64,000 bases of DNA, taken from contig JAKUDP010000004.1 in assembly GCA_022570795.1 (NCBI GenBank), positions 806,001-870,000 of the forward strand, read 5' to 3'. This document shows, one piece after another, positions 20,638 through 31,040 of this stretch. How positions within the stretch are numbered: position 1 is the first letter of the stretch; every line of letters begins with the position of its first letter. Both the position numbers and the translations under genes were made by a program. Below the pieces are notes generated by a model that worked only from the letters and a program-made list of their open reading frames with translations, had not been told where the DNA came from and ran no database searches. The DNA is from Sphaerulina vaccinii. Taxonomy: Eukaryota; Ascomycota; Dothideomycetes; Mycosphaerellales; Mycosphaerellaceae.

Positions 20638-21770
20638 TCTTGCAGGTTGCTTCTTGTCTGATCGGGTGTAGCTTGTTACTGTTCGTGAATTGAAGGATGA
20701 AGCTTGATGACTTTAGATGATCTCGGTAAAGTCTGGTATAAGCAAAGGAGATGGAAGTTGGTTAACGAAAGGGAGCTCTCTTCGGGGCTTGCTTGATCGT
20801 CAACAGTGACGACATCATTGATATGCAGCGTGTCTGGAAGAGGCGCGTGCTCCAGAAGCGTTGCTTGTTCGCGTCAGCCTCTCCTTTCATCATCCCACAT
20901 CGGACAATCACCACGACTTCCTCGCTGCGTGGGATGGACGCGAGGCTCTATATCGTGCACCAGAACAGCGCGCGCAGCGCGTGAAAGCGCGAGACGACGT
21001 TGCACTTATGGCAGAGCTTCGGTCAGAGCTTTGCCGGTCTTGGCTCCGCCCTTCATGCCGGCAATCATTAAACTCAAGACCTACATGTAGTTCTGTTCTT
21101 ACACCTCATGAACGGAGGCATGTTCCGAACCAGGGCAGCAGTGCGGTGCTACATGGAGGCGGAACGCGAAGTCGACCACAATGCTGAAGCTCAAAGGACG
21201 AATTTCGCTCATTTGATCACAGGATGAGCCGACATTGGTGGGAGCAAGATGACGACCAGGCTCGAGTCATGCCCGCCCGGACAACCTCAAGCAGGCAGAC
21301 ATATTGCCTGCGGCCGTAAAAGGAAACCTGAACATATAATGCACAGCAGACCGGTCAGACTTGGCTAAGATCATATTGTAGCGGATGTCCGCTTCCTTCT
21401 GCTGTGCAACATAACAGGAGGATTCCCAGCTGGACAGAACACAATAATAATGTGTAGCAAGGTTCGCCTATGCATCGCATCATCAAGTCTACACATTCAA
21501 TTGGCACATCTTCAAGACTATTCCACAAGTGCTTATCGTTCATCCGTCTTGGCTGCCATTCAAAGAGGGGCCTAGAGATCTTCTCTCTTGGCATGAACGG
21601 GATGGAGGAAGGTGGTATCTCCATGCCGCTATGGGGCCGATGACACGATCTTTGCAAGTGCGTCGCGTAGTGCGACGACAAGTACAGTAGTAGGAGAATG
21701 GTAAGACCAAGCAGTCTCACATCTTCACTTCTGTTTCCTGCTATCACATTTCGCGCAAAAGGAGGCGACG
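20638..21770. other. Intergenic region, ~1.1 kb
   Basis: Divergent upstream region between the mitochondrial-type protein (-) and dpp5 (+). Several short ORFs (for example 20861-21187 and 21355-21813) have no recognisable product. Confidence 0.45.
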
Positions 21771-23975
21771 ATGTTAACAATAAGTCTTGCAGTCGCTGCA
21801 GTACTGCTACCATTAGTGCAGTGCATCACACCGGAGTCAGTGACAGTCAGGACTAAAGTATGGCACGAGGCTGACAACAACATCAGGTTATTGCTATCTG
21901 CTCCACGATACAGTGCCGCTACTCCAAACCCAAGTGGAGAATGGGCTGTATACACAAGCACGAACTACTCATTCGCAGAGCACGAGGCTTCTACTACCTG
22001 GAAGCTTCTGCGCATCGCAACTGGCGAGATCACAGATTTGCCTTGGGGAGGTGATGTCTCAGAGGCCGTGTGGGTTGGGAGTACCAATACATCGGTCTTG
22101 TACATAAATGGCACAAACGACGACGTGCCGGGAGGTGTCACGCTATACACTACAGATCTAGCAGATGCTGCCACAGAACCGAAACTCGTCGCATCTTTGC
22201 CTGCATCTTACTCCGGACTCAAGGCTGTCAAGACTGCTTCTGGTGACATCAACTTCCTGGTCAACGCCCTGGCATATGCCAACAATGGCTCTGCATATAA
22301 CGAGGAATTAGCCACGAAGCCAGCTCATACAGGCATGCTCTACGACTCCATCTACGTCCGCCACTGGGATACCTGGCTCACTCAGCAACGATACTCTGTC
22401 TTCTCTGGCGTGCTCTCGAGCAATAGCAACTCTTCTGGCTACAGCTTCGATGGAACTACGAAGAATCTGCTATACAACCTGAATTATACAGCCACAAGGC
22501 CTGAAAGCCCTGTCCAGCCTTTCGGTGGCAATGGCGATTATGATTTGTCTCCTGATGGCCTTACTGTTGTGTTCTTGACCAAGGCTCCCGAACTGCCAAA
22601 GGCAAACAATACCGCCAGCTATCTCTACCTCGTTCCGCATGATGGTTCCTCTGCACCAGAGAAGCTAAATGGTCCTGGAAGCAAAGCTCCGCAGACCGCG
22701 CAAGGAGCGTCTGGTGCTCCATTCTGGTCACCAGATGGCAAGAAGATCGCCTACTTCCAGCAGGATGTCGTGTACTATGAATCTGATCGCAGCAAGATCT
22801 ACGTTGCCGATGTGAAGTCAAAAGAGATCTCGCTCGTCGCAGGGAATTGGGACTATTCGGCGACCTCGCTGAAATGGTTGCCGGACTGCGAGGACCTTTA
22901 TGTAGCTGCAGACTACATTGGCGCGACACGTTTGTTCGTGATTCCAGTGGATGCTAAAGCAGAGTTCCAGCCTCTCAACATCACCGACATTACTTCCGTC
23001 AGCGAATTCTTCGTCTTGCCAGATGGCAAAGCTCTTGTGACCGCAAACGCTGTGTGGGCATCGTTCCTCCTCTACACAGTCACACCACAGGCGGAGACTA
23101 TATACTTGTACAAGTCGAATGAGCGAGATGCCAACCTGGCAGGACTTGGACCCGAGGACGTGAGCTTCTACTGGTACAACGGCACTCTAGGCGACCAACA
23201 GCAAGCTATCATTGTCTATCCCGAGAACTTTGATCCGAAGAAGGTGTACGATTTGATCTTCTACGTGCATGGAGGGCCCCAAGGCTACACCGGGAATGTC
23301 TGGAGTAATAGGTGGAATCTGAAGACATGGGCGGATCAAGGATACGTCCTGATAGGGCCTAACCCAACTGGATCGACCTCGTATGGGCAACTGCTCACTG
23401 ATCGGATTCAAGGCAAGTGGGGTGGCTGGCCATACGAAGATCTCGTCAATGCTCACAAGCATGCCTGTGACAATCTACCATATGTCAATTGCAGCAATGC
23501 TATCGAAGCAGGTGCGTCGTATGGAGGGTACATGACAAACTGGATACAAGGACATGATCTTGGACGCGAATTCAAAGCTCTCGTCTCTCATGACGGCGTT
23601 GCCACCACTTATGCCGATTGGAGCACCGAAGAGCTCTGGTTCACCCTCCACGAATACAATGGCACACTGTGGGACGAGCCAAGTCGTTCGATATATGCAG
23701 AGTGGGATCCATTGAAGCATGCGAAGAACTTCTCGACACCTCAGTTTGTGATTCACAGTGAGAAGGACTATCGCCTCCCGATCAGTGAAGGTCTGGCCAT
23801 GTTCAACGTGCTTCAGACTGTTGGTGTGCCTTCCAGGTTTCTAAGCTTCCCGGATGAGAATCATTGGGTCCAAAATCGCGAGAACAGCTTGTTCTGGCAC
23901 ACAGAGATCTTTAACTGGATCAACTACGGGACTGGAAAGATCGACAGTCTGGACGGGAATGCTATCACGCAGTAA
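21771..23975 (+). CDS. dpp5: Secreted dipeptidyl-peptidase V (S9C serine peptidase)
   Basis: 734 aa in one exon. Signal peptide MLTISLAVAAVLLPLVQC is followed by the Dpp5-type mature start (LLSAPRYSAATPNPSGEWAVY). Residues ~60-440 form a beta-propeller with repeated W-S-P-D-G-K blades (FWSPDGKKIAYF). The C-terminal alpha/beta-hydrolase carries the nucleophile in GASYGGYMTNW (Ser about 583), Asp in HSEKDYRLP (about 664) and His in DENHWV (about 699). All three catalytic residues are present, and many N-x-S/T sites fit secretion. Dpp5 releases X-Ala, His-Ser and similar N-terminal dipeptides and is a known secreted antigen in aspergilli and dermatophytes. It probably feeds on dipeptides made upstream by enzymes such as the sedolisin at 52 kb. 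Confidence 0.93.
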   Translation: MLTISLAVAAVLLPLVQCITPESVTVRTKVWHEADNNIRLLLSAPRYSAATPNPSGEWAVYTSTNYSFAEHEASTTWKLLRIATGEITDLPWGGDVSEAVWVGSTNTSVLYINGTNDDVPGGVTLYTTDLADAATEPKLVASLPASYSGLKAVKTASGDINFLVNALAYANNGSAYNEELATKPAHTGMLYDSIYVRHWDTWLTQQRYSVFSGVLSSNSNSSGYSFDGTTKNLLYNLNYTATRPESPVQPFGGNGDYDLSPDGLTVVFLTKAPELPKANNTASYLYLVPHDGSSAPEKLNGPGSKAPQTAQGASGAPFWSPDGKKIAYFQQDVVYYESDRSKIYVADVKSKEISLVAGNWDYSATSLKWLPDCEDLYVAADYIGATRLFVIPVDAKAEFQPLNITDITSVSEFFVLPDGKALVTANAVWASFLLYTVTPQAETIYLYKSNERDANLAGLGPEDVSFYWYNGTLGDQQQAIIVYPENFDPKKVYDLIFYVHGGPQGYTGNVWSNRWNLKTWADQGYVLIGPNPTGSTSYGQLLTDRIQGKWGGWPYEDLVNAHKHACDNLPYVNCSNAIEAGASYGGYMTNWIQGHDLGREFKALVSHDGVATTYADWSTEELWFTLHEYNGTLWDEPSRSIYAEWDPLKHAKNFSTPQFVIHSEKDYRLPISEGLAMFNVLQTVGVPSRFLSFPDENHWVQNRENSLFWHTEIFNWINYGTGKIDSLDGNAITQ

Positions 23976-24512
23976 TGATAGATCTGGTAGCTTGCATATG
24001 TGCTATTGCTTTGAGCACGCGCAGGTCAAGAACGAGCGTACCACCATATCGCATAAATGAAGTTCCAGCACCTGACTCAGGCTTGTCGCAAAGTCGAATA
24101 CCAGGTCATCAGACCCGAGGAGAGGGCTTACATGATATGTCGTGCTTCATGGGTCCGCCAACTGCTGCTCCACGCGATACGTTATGATGCAGATGACCAG
24201 CTAACTAGCAAGCAAATGATGAGAAGGCTTGATGTTCCTGGCTGGGAATGGCTACCGAGGCTGGGCTTAGCGCTCGTGGAACCGATGTGCTACTGCCTTG
24301 TACGACATGACTTTACCTGAAACAGCCTATAGCTCATACTGGAAGAACATACCATCTGGGGCTGGCGGAGAGCTGCAGGTGAGTGATACCGGCCACAAAC
24401 TCAGGAGAGAAGCTGATATCAATGCTATAATGCACGACTAGCCCTGCTGCAGCTCCTGTACACAACCTGCATCCAACTTACATACAGCTATATTACACTG
24501 CATCACAGAACC
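23976..24512. other. Intergenic region, ~540 bp
   Basis: An 87-residue frame at 24057-24320 (+) has no recognisable domain. Nothing else was identified. Confidence 0.4.
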
Positions 24513-25553
24513 ATGGCTGGTGTCGAGCAATGCATAGCCGCTATAGGCTCAGCGTTCCAAGGAGGTGCCGAACTCATGCAGACAGTCCAAGAGCGGAGGA
24601 ACAAGAGTCGGCTTCAGCAAGCCGATCGAAACCTGGAGCAAGAATATGGAGAGAAGATGCTACGAAAAGCATTAGTTGAAAGTGCGGAGAAGTGTCTCCA
24701 AGGCAGCGAAGAACGAAAATACCGGTTCGGAAGTTCATTTAGTGTCGGCGACCATGTCGCCATGTCTGAGCTGAGTCTAGTCATGGTCAATCTACAGATG
24801 CAAGTCATCAGTACCTTGCAGCAGATGGCAAGTTCAGCTGATGTGATATTCAATGCTGCACGTCTACACGAAGCTGCGATCACGGCGAAGAGCAATACAC
24901 TTCGCAGCATGGATGAGTTGTGTCAGCGGATCGTATACGGCACGAAGAAAGGTGGAATGATTCGGCACTCTGGCTCGATACTGGACTTCGCACATCAGAA
25001 TACAAGCCTGTTCTCGATTCATGATTCGGTCGTGGATCAACAAAATCGACCTATGCACAACGCAGTATCGCTTCTAGATATCTCGAAACAGCGCAGACAT
25101 ACGATGGCAGGAATTGCAGAGCGCCAGCCGCAGCTACAAAGCAGTCCAGCGCCAGCTGTGACATGGCCAACATCGTCTACTGCCAGCAGTTGCAGAAGTG
25201 TATCATCGGACACCAGCCTGTCTTGTAGATCCTCCGTGTCGTCGCCTGTCAATCCACCTCCAACGCCTAGGATTACAGAGAAACGCCAGAGCATTCCTGA
25301 AGCCACACCGATCATCGACAAATACGAGCCAATTCTAAGGAGAAAGTCTATGCGTTCGGCCTTCTTGCGCCGGCCATCGAAGCCAACATTACACGTTCCG
25401 TCTGTGCATCCCGCATACCGAGAGAAGCTGCATGTGACATCGACGACAGCGCTACTGCCCCAGAAGCCGGACCACATTTGGTCGCCCGTCACTACAGCAT
25501 TCAACAAAGTGCTGGGTAGAATGGCAACTCGATGCAAGAAACTTGGTGCTTGA
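24513..25553 (+). CDS. Hypothetical fungal protein (346 aa)
   Basis: Single exon with ATG 24513 (MAGVEQCIAAIGSAFQGGAE). The N-terminal ~150 residues are helical with heptad-like spacing (LSLVMVNLQMQVISTLQQM), resembling the helical N-terminal domains that head many fungal accessory proteins of unknown role. From ~190 the chain is low-complexity Ser/Pro-rich (SSTASSCRSVSSDTSLSCRS) and ends with basic motifs (ILRRKSMRSAFLRRPSKP). There is no signal peptide. I do not recognise a specific family. Confidence 0.55.
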   Translation: MAGVEQCIAAIGSAFQGGAELMQTVQERRNKSRLQQADRNLEQEYGEKMLRKALVESAEKCLQGSEERKYRFGSSFSVGDHVAMSELSLVMVNLQMQVISTLQQMASSADVIFNAARLHEAAITAKSNTLRSMDELCQRIVYGTKKGGMIRHSGSILDFAHQNTSLFSIHDSVVDQQNRPMHNAVSLLDISKQRRHTMAGIAERQPQLQSSPAPAVTWPTSSTASSCRSVSSDTSLSCRSSVSSPVNPPPTPRITEKRQSIPEATPIIDKYEPILRRKSMRSAFLRRPSKPTLHVPSVHPAYREKLHVTSTTALLPQKPDHIWSPVTTAFNKVLGRMATRCKKLGA

Positions 25554-26056
25554 GCTGGTACTGGATGGACTTCGTCGAGCTGTCGATGATGTGGGTCGAC
25601 TGAAGGAGCGCGATGGCAACCCTTCCAGAGCTACAATCGAGTCTCCTTGAGGACACTTGTGGATGCGCCATATCAAGGCATAAGCTATACGAATGCGGCA
25701 GGATTCCGTGGTACAATGCACAAGTACTGCAGCTGAACCGAGCTTCATCCCTGCATATCTGTTTCTGCAGCATCTCTATCAAACTTTCCTGACCTTATCG
25801 TGCGGAGAAGAGGTCTACACCAAGTACTGTAGGTCGATTGCAAGAGCTGCCTGACTTCTCTCTTGGCAGATACGATTGACAAGGGCATTGAAGCTCAAGC
25901 TTATGGTTCCCCAGGATCGACATCCTCCAGGGAGTGAATGACATACGGCTGACATTCCGCTTACTGAATGTACATAACTGACCACAGAGTCCAGCGCCCA
26001 CGACAGATACTACTCACAGTCGTTCGATCTCCAGACTACACACAATCCATTTCAAC
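25554..26056. other. Intergenic region, ~500 bp
   Basis: Short overlapping frames on the minus strand (25452-26001) show no domains. No feature is supported. Confidence 0.4.
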
Positions 26057-26735
26057 ATGCCGATCGACTTTCAGCTCACCGATAGCCAGCGCCAGCAGCA
26101 ACAGTAAGCCAAGCAGCAATTTGATCCACGAAGAATTTCCTCGAGCTGACATTGCACGCAGAGGTGCAAGGACCTTTGCCACGAAAGTCCTGGGCGGCGC
26201 TTATGCCACCTACCACAGGCTTCCCACACAATCGGAGCGGTTCCAGTCAATCAGACCATTCTACCGCATTGCTACAGGCGCAGGTCTGGTCAAAGGACAG
26301 ATACCTGTTCCTCTCGGTGGCACGAATGAGAGTCTTGTCGATGCAGCACTTGCGCTTGAAGAAATGTATGCCGCTGATGCAAGCATCACCTTGACTATTG
26401 CAGCCAGTGGTCTTGGGCTTACGCCTCTCATCATGAGCGGACATGAGAGGTTGCAGAGGGAGTGTCTGAAGCCATTTCTTGAAGATGGCGAAGAAGGAGA
26501 GCCTTTGGCTAGTCTGGCGCATTCGGAACCTGGAGGTACAGCTAATTGGTTGGAGAAGGGTGGCAAAGGCCTGCAAACCACTGCTATCAAGGAAGGAGAC
26601 GAGTGGATCGTCAATGGCGAGAAGGTGAAGTCGATCTGCTCGAACGTGGCTCAACCTGCTGACACTCATTAGCTGTGGACGACGAATAGCGGAGGCTGGG
26701 ATAGCCGTGGCGCAGATCTCCAGCACGAGCACTGA
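26057..26735 (+). pseudogene. Acyl-CoA dehydrogenase-like pseudogene, C-terminal half lost
   Basis: Exons 26057-26103 (MPIDFQLTDSQRQQQ), 26162-26624 and 26673-26735. Introns are 26104-26161 (GTAAGC...CGCAG) and 26625-26672 (GTGAAG...ATTAG with a CTGAC branch). The product matches the N-terminal and middle domains of ACAD-fold enzymes: RGARTFATKVLGGAYATYHRL, PVPLGGTNESLVDAALALEE, LASLAHSEPGGTANWLEKGG, VNGEKLWTTNSGGWDSRGAD. Reading then hits TGA at 26733. The expected C-terminal helical domain that completes the FAD site is not found in any forward frame downstream. Introns still look spliceable, so the decay may be recent. It lies beside a methyltransferase and a P450. Confidence 0.7.
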
Positions 26736-27342
26736 CAGAGATGTCTTCGGAAGGTCTCCGAGAGGGCGGCCACATGGCATAGAGGGCATAGAGGCGAAGT
26801 CCGGGCTTGCTGTCTCCTTCGGGCTTCCCTCCGTAGCCGATACCATCGCTCAGATGTCGGTATACAAGGATACACAAGGCGTTCGTCCGAGACATACAAG
26901 GTCCGCACGTGGTGTTCTGCCGCAATGGTTGGATCGCGGTGCGCCCCGCTTCTCACGCCGGCGAATGCATCCTGCGACGCCAGCAGCATATCTCACATGA
27001 ACGAATGATACGATTCGTTGCAGCACAGCTCGTGCATAGTGACGATCGCAAAGCTATCCGCAGTGCAAAACAATGAAAGGCTGTGCCGCACATGGTATGT
27101 AACTCATTGGTGATAGCTCCAATCGATCGGTGTGGTGTTTATGATCGCTAGTGGTGTGTCGTTCGCGCTTCTGCAATGCTGCTGACGGAAGGATGCGCTA
27201 CGGCACTTGTAAGACATGGCTTCTCGGCTCAAACCTGCTCGGCGTGGGATTCTCCAGAAGTGCACATAGAAAGAAGGCATTTCAGCTGGAACGAGTGGAA
27301 TCGAGCTTCTCTGACCTCAAAGCCTCAACTGGTGTCTGAGCC
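26736..27342. other. Decayed or non-coding DNA after the ACAD pseudogene, ~600 bp
   Basis: This is where the ACAD C-terminal domain would be expected, but no frame shows it. Open frames on both strands (26611-26989 minus, 27151-27385 plus) lack domains. The segment also includes the promoter of the methyltransferase gene. Confidence 0.45.
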
Positions 27343-28509
27343 ATGGAGGGTACGGATGGACAAACAGTCATCACGCCCGCAGTAAGCGAGCTCTTCACCT
27401 GCAAAGGTACTGGACTCAGCTGACTTGTGATCCCAGACAGAAGTGCCTGAAGGAGATCCCGACGTTGACTCAGCTTACGAAGGAGGGGTGTACGCAACCA
27501 TATGCCCAACAAGATAGCATCTGCTAAAGTCATGCCAGTGAGAGCGAGACCACGTCGTTGACATCGTCGATTGCTGCTCATCGCTATGAGAATGGTCGTC
27601 GATACAATGCAAACAAAGAAGAGTATTGGGCTCCCAACGACGATGACCAGAACGATCAACTGGACATAGCACACCACATCTTCTTGCTGTTGATGGACGG
27701 CAAGTTACATCTTGCACCGATCGCAGAAGAACCACAGCAAGTGTTGGATATTGGTACTGGCACAGGACTTTGGGTAAAGAGTCGCTCCAGCACCATATGC
27801 CTGAGATGACTGCTGACTTGTCCTTCCTTGATAGGCCATTGATTTCGCCGATGAGAATCCAAATTCGCAAGTGATTGCAACGGATATCTCACCTATACAG
27901 CCACGATGGGTACCTCCAAACCTCCGCTTCGAGGTGGACGACTGTACAGAGCCATGGACGTTCCAGGAAGGACAATTCGACTTCATCCACATTCGGTGCT
28001 TATATGGATCCATTGCGAATTGGCCAGAGTTGTATGAGCGAGTGTACGCTCACCTTAGGCCTGGAGGATGGTTCGAGCAAGTCGAATATAGCGTCTGCTG
28101 GCGTACGGACGATGACTCAATCCCAGAAGGACACATCTTTCATGACGCCTCCAAGAGCTACATTGAAGCTGGCGAGAAGATGGGACGTACATTCCGGATA
28201 TGGGAAATGCAGAAAGGACTGATTGACAACGCCGGTTTCGTGGATACTGTTGAGAAACGATTCAAGATGCCGTTAGGTCCGTGGGCAGCTAACAAGAAAC
28301 TGAAAGAGATCGGCAGATGGCATCTGCTCGAGGCGTATCAGGGCATCGAAGGCTGGACAATGGCCTTGATGACCAGGATTCTGGGATGGTCGTATGAAGA
28401 GACACAGGTCTTCTTGGCTCATGTGAGAGCCGGTTTCGGAGATAAGAGCATTCACTCGTACACGAGCGGGAGTATTGTATATGGGCGCAAGCCCCTGGAC
28501 GCAGAGTAG
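27343..28509 (+). CDS. LaeA-like SAM-dependent methyltransferase, four exons (333 aa)
   Basis: Exons 27343-27381, 27437-27489, 27539-27773 and 27835-28509. Introns are 55, 49, 49-61 bp class (27382-27436, 27490-27538, 27774-27834) and all phases close. The N-terminus reads MEGTDGQTVITPA, then TEVPEGDPDVDSAYEGG, an acidic DVDSAY lead-in typical of fungal LaeA-like/TAM-domain methyltransferases. SAM motif I is VLDIGTGTGLW, split from AIDFADENPNSQVIATDIS (motif II) by intron 3. Then come VDDCTEPW, FDFIHIRCLYGSI and LRPGGWFEQVE (motifs III-IV). The C-terminal helical part ends SIVYGRKP. Substrate is not predictable; relatives act in secondary metabolism or as regulators. It converges on the P450 gene with the two stop codons 2 bp apart (28509 and 28512). 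Confidence 0.88.
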
Positions 28510-28511
28510 AT

Positions 28512-30149
28512 CTAGTTGACAATGGCTTGTAGTCCAACGGAACCCTTCTTTGGCTGGGGATTGAAGAAGTCATGAGCCACATCGATGTCTTCGCGGGTCG
28601 TCTTATAGAGCTCGAAATCGAATCGGCTAAAGATTGCTGCAAGCGTGAGATATATCTCGGCAGATGCGAGATACTGGCCTAGACATCCTCTGGTGCCTCC
28701 GCTGAAGTTCACAAGATATTTCGAAAGCTTCTCTTTCGCATCCGGTTCGAGCCACCTTTCTGGAGTGAACGACGTTGGGTCAGGAAAGATGCGCTCATCA
28801 TCATGGATGAACATCGACGTCATGCTCATCGGTGTGCCCGGAGGTATGACATATGAACCATACATGAGCGCTTCGTCAGGCGCGATTCGTTGCAGCCTAT
28901 GTGTGACACCATATGACATGCGGTAGCCTTCCAGAACAATCGCGGAGAGGTATGGTAGCTGTTCCAAAGCCTGCAGGCCTGGCAGACTTCCTTCAGGCAT
29001 GGCTTGCTTCAGCTCGGTCTTCAGCTTCTCGGCAATCGTGGGTTGTGCTAGAATGTGATATGCTGTAGTGTTCAGATAATGAGTTGTGGTGACCTGACCT
29101 GCAGCGACTATCGCTTGAGCCTCCCCAACGAGGTGGGCAATTGTTTGCTCTTCGGCTGGCAGCGAACCGGGTTGTAGTAGCTCGTGAAAGATAGTCGGAT
29201 GGTCTGACACCTTGCCTTCGATCGGCTGCCCAGTCATATGTTTCTGGACCTGCGTAGCAAGATCAATCTGAAGCTTAATCAGACGCATGATGTGCGGATT
29301 CAGTCTCTCCACGAGCCAGAGTGGAGTCAGTCGCATCAGTGGCAAAAGCCATGGGAACTGCTTATTGACATGCTGTAATCTTTAGTCAGCCTTGCTCTTC
29401 ATACCAAATTCCACGAGATTGCAGACTCACACTCTGCTCAGAGACTGAATCAACAGCCTCGGACCACATCGGAGCAAATGATGGATCTTCAAGACACTTA
29501 TAGCTTGTGCCGAATGCGTAGTCCGTGACTACGTCCATGGCCACGGCAGCGAAGGCGTGTCTGAGGTTGACAGGCTCTTTGGTCTGTTTGAAGCCTTCGA
29601 GCCGGGAGCATAAGAGCTCGACCACCTCTCTGACCATTGGCTCGAGTCGGAGCACTGATGCTCTTGAGAAGAAGGGGTTTAGAGGAGCTCGTCTCCTTCG
29701 GTGCAGGTCGTGACTTAGGGTGCTGAAATGCGAAGACGAAGTCCCAAACATGGCGGCAGACCACTCCCACTTATCACGACGCCTCGAAGGACCTGCATAG
29801 ATGTTGTTGTAGTAGTCTGGATCGTTGATATGGACCTCAAACGGATTGATGCGCACGATAGGACCTGCGAGAATCAGCTGCGGACTTGTTCAGAAATCAC
29901 TGTGGCTGCCTTACCATACTGCTCATGGAGCTCTCCGATACGCCAGGTATATCGGCCTTGCTTTATTACATCGAAGTAGTATTCATACCAGAAAGTTGCT
30001 GCTGCGAGTCTTGGCCCCGGGACGTTCGCAATCGGACTGAGATAGAGCCGATACACAACAATGCTGATGGTATATGCCAGGGCCAGGCCAGTGGCGACAA
30101 TCGCGACATGCTCCCCGCTCGTGCTGAGGATGTCTATCACGCCCACCAT
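28512..30149 (-). CDS. Cytochrome P450 monooxygenase, three exons (509 aa)
   Basis: Exons 29915-30149, 29431-29864 and 28512-29372. Introns 29865-29914 and 29373-29430 are canonical and close in frame. The N-terminal membrane anchor is about residues 10-35 (VAIVATGLALAYTISIVVY), followed by the Pro-rich hinge SPIANVPGPRLAA. An I-helix region (VGEAQAIVAAGQVTTTHYL) lies near 260, the K-helix ExxR is EGYR, PERW follows FTPERW, and the heme loop is NFSGGTRGCLGQYLA with the axial Cys. The length is standard and all signature residues are present. It should sit on the ER membrane and use a CPR partner. Resemblance is to fungal P450s of trichothecene/benzoate-like clans, but the substrate is unknown. 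Overlap with the methyltransferase suggests a common tailoring role. Confidence 0.92.
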
Positions 30150-31040
30150 GGTTGCCCGAAGTAGGTGTGCTGGAAGAGAAACAGTACCACGGCACTCTGA
30201 GAACGTCTTCGATGTTTGGAGAGCCAGTAATAGTTTCTAGTACTAAGCATGTATTAGCTAGACGTGAACAAGACGACTCCGTCTCGCAACGCCACGCTGC
30301 GTGCGGGCCGGCTGCATGGCGAGAGGTGGCTAAAGCAGACAGTCTGCATTAGTCGGCTCAGTAGTCGCAGGATAAGCTGTATGCCAGCACATTGTCCTGC
30401 CAGTCTCGGACCTGCCAACCATGACAGCTCGCTTCTTTCAGACGGTCGTCCAATAGTGCGGCACGATCGTGCGTACATGGCACAGTGAGGGGGTAGAGTG
30501 TATCCTTGCAGCTGATCGCGTCGAGAGCTCGATATTCTTAGGCGGTACGCCGGCAGATTGTGCCATGTCTTGAAGCGTCGATTCTCGTACGTGCAAACGC
30601 GTACGAATGTGTCAGATGAGTTTGGCGTGGAAGTGATGATGATGTTGAGAGAAGAAAAGAAGAGAGATGGAGCGGGCAAGAAACGCGCGAGACCCTCGCG
30701 CGTCCGCCAAGGAGGAGCACGTCGAACACAAAACCTTTGGGACGAATTAACATTACACGTCTTGGTGAGTCTGTCATGGCTCTAATAGCGTTGTAGTCCA
30801 GTGGTAGCTTGTGGTATCCCAGAGTTGCTTGGAAGTAATCAAGCAGGCTACCTATTTCTATCACTCTTCGAATTACCTTGTGTCAATGCTCGACTTGATC
30901 GCTCAATGGTGACCTCAAATAAGTTCTTATCATGGCGGCTTTATGGTCATGTATCAGGAGGTTCAGGTTGTCAGCAGTACTTATGTTGTACTGATGCCTC
31001 TTGTTCTCGTTTCCCGTCACTCTTGCGATGCAGAGTACTC
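30150..31040. other. Intergenic region, ~890 bp
   Basis: P450 promoter plus the 3' region of the propeller gene. It contains a perfect 9-bp stem with 3-nt loop at 30683-30703 (ACGCGCGAG/CTCGCGCGT). No gene is supported. Confidence 0.5.

Noticed and set aside
30683..30703. Perfect 9-bp GC-rich stem with 3-nt loop
   Set aside because: Too short to claim function in a eukaryotic intergenic region; listed only as part of that region.
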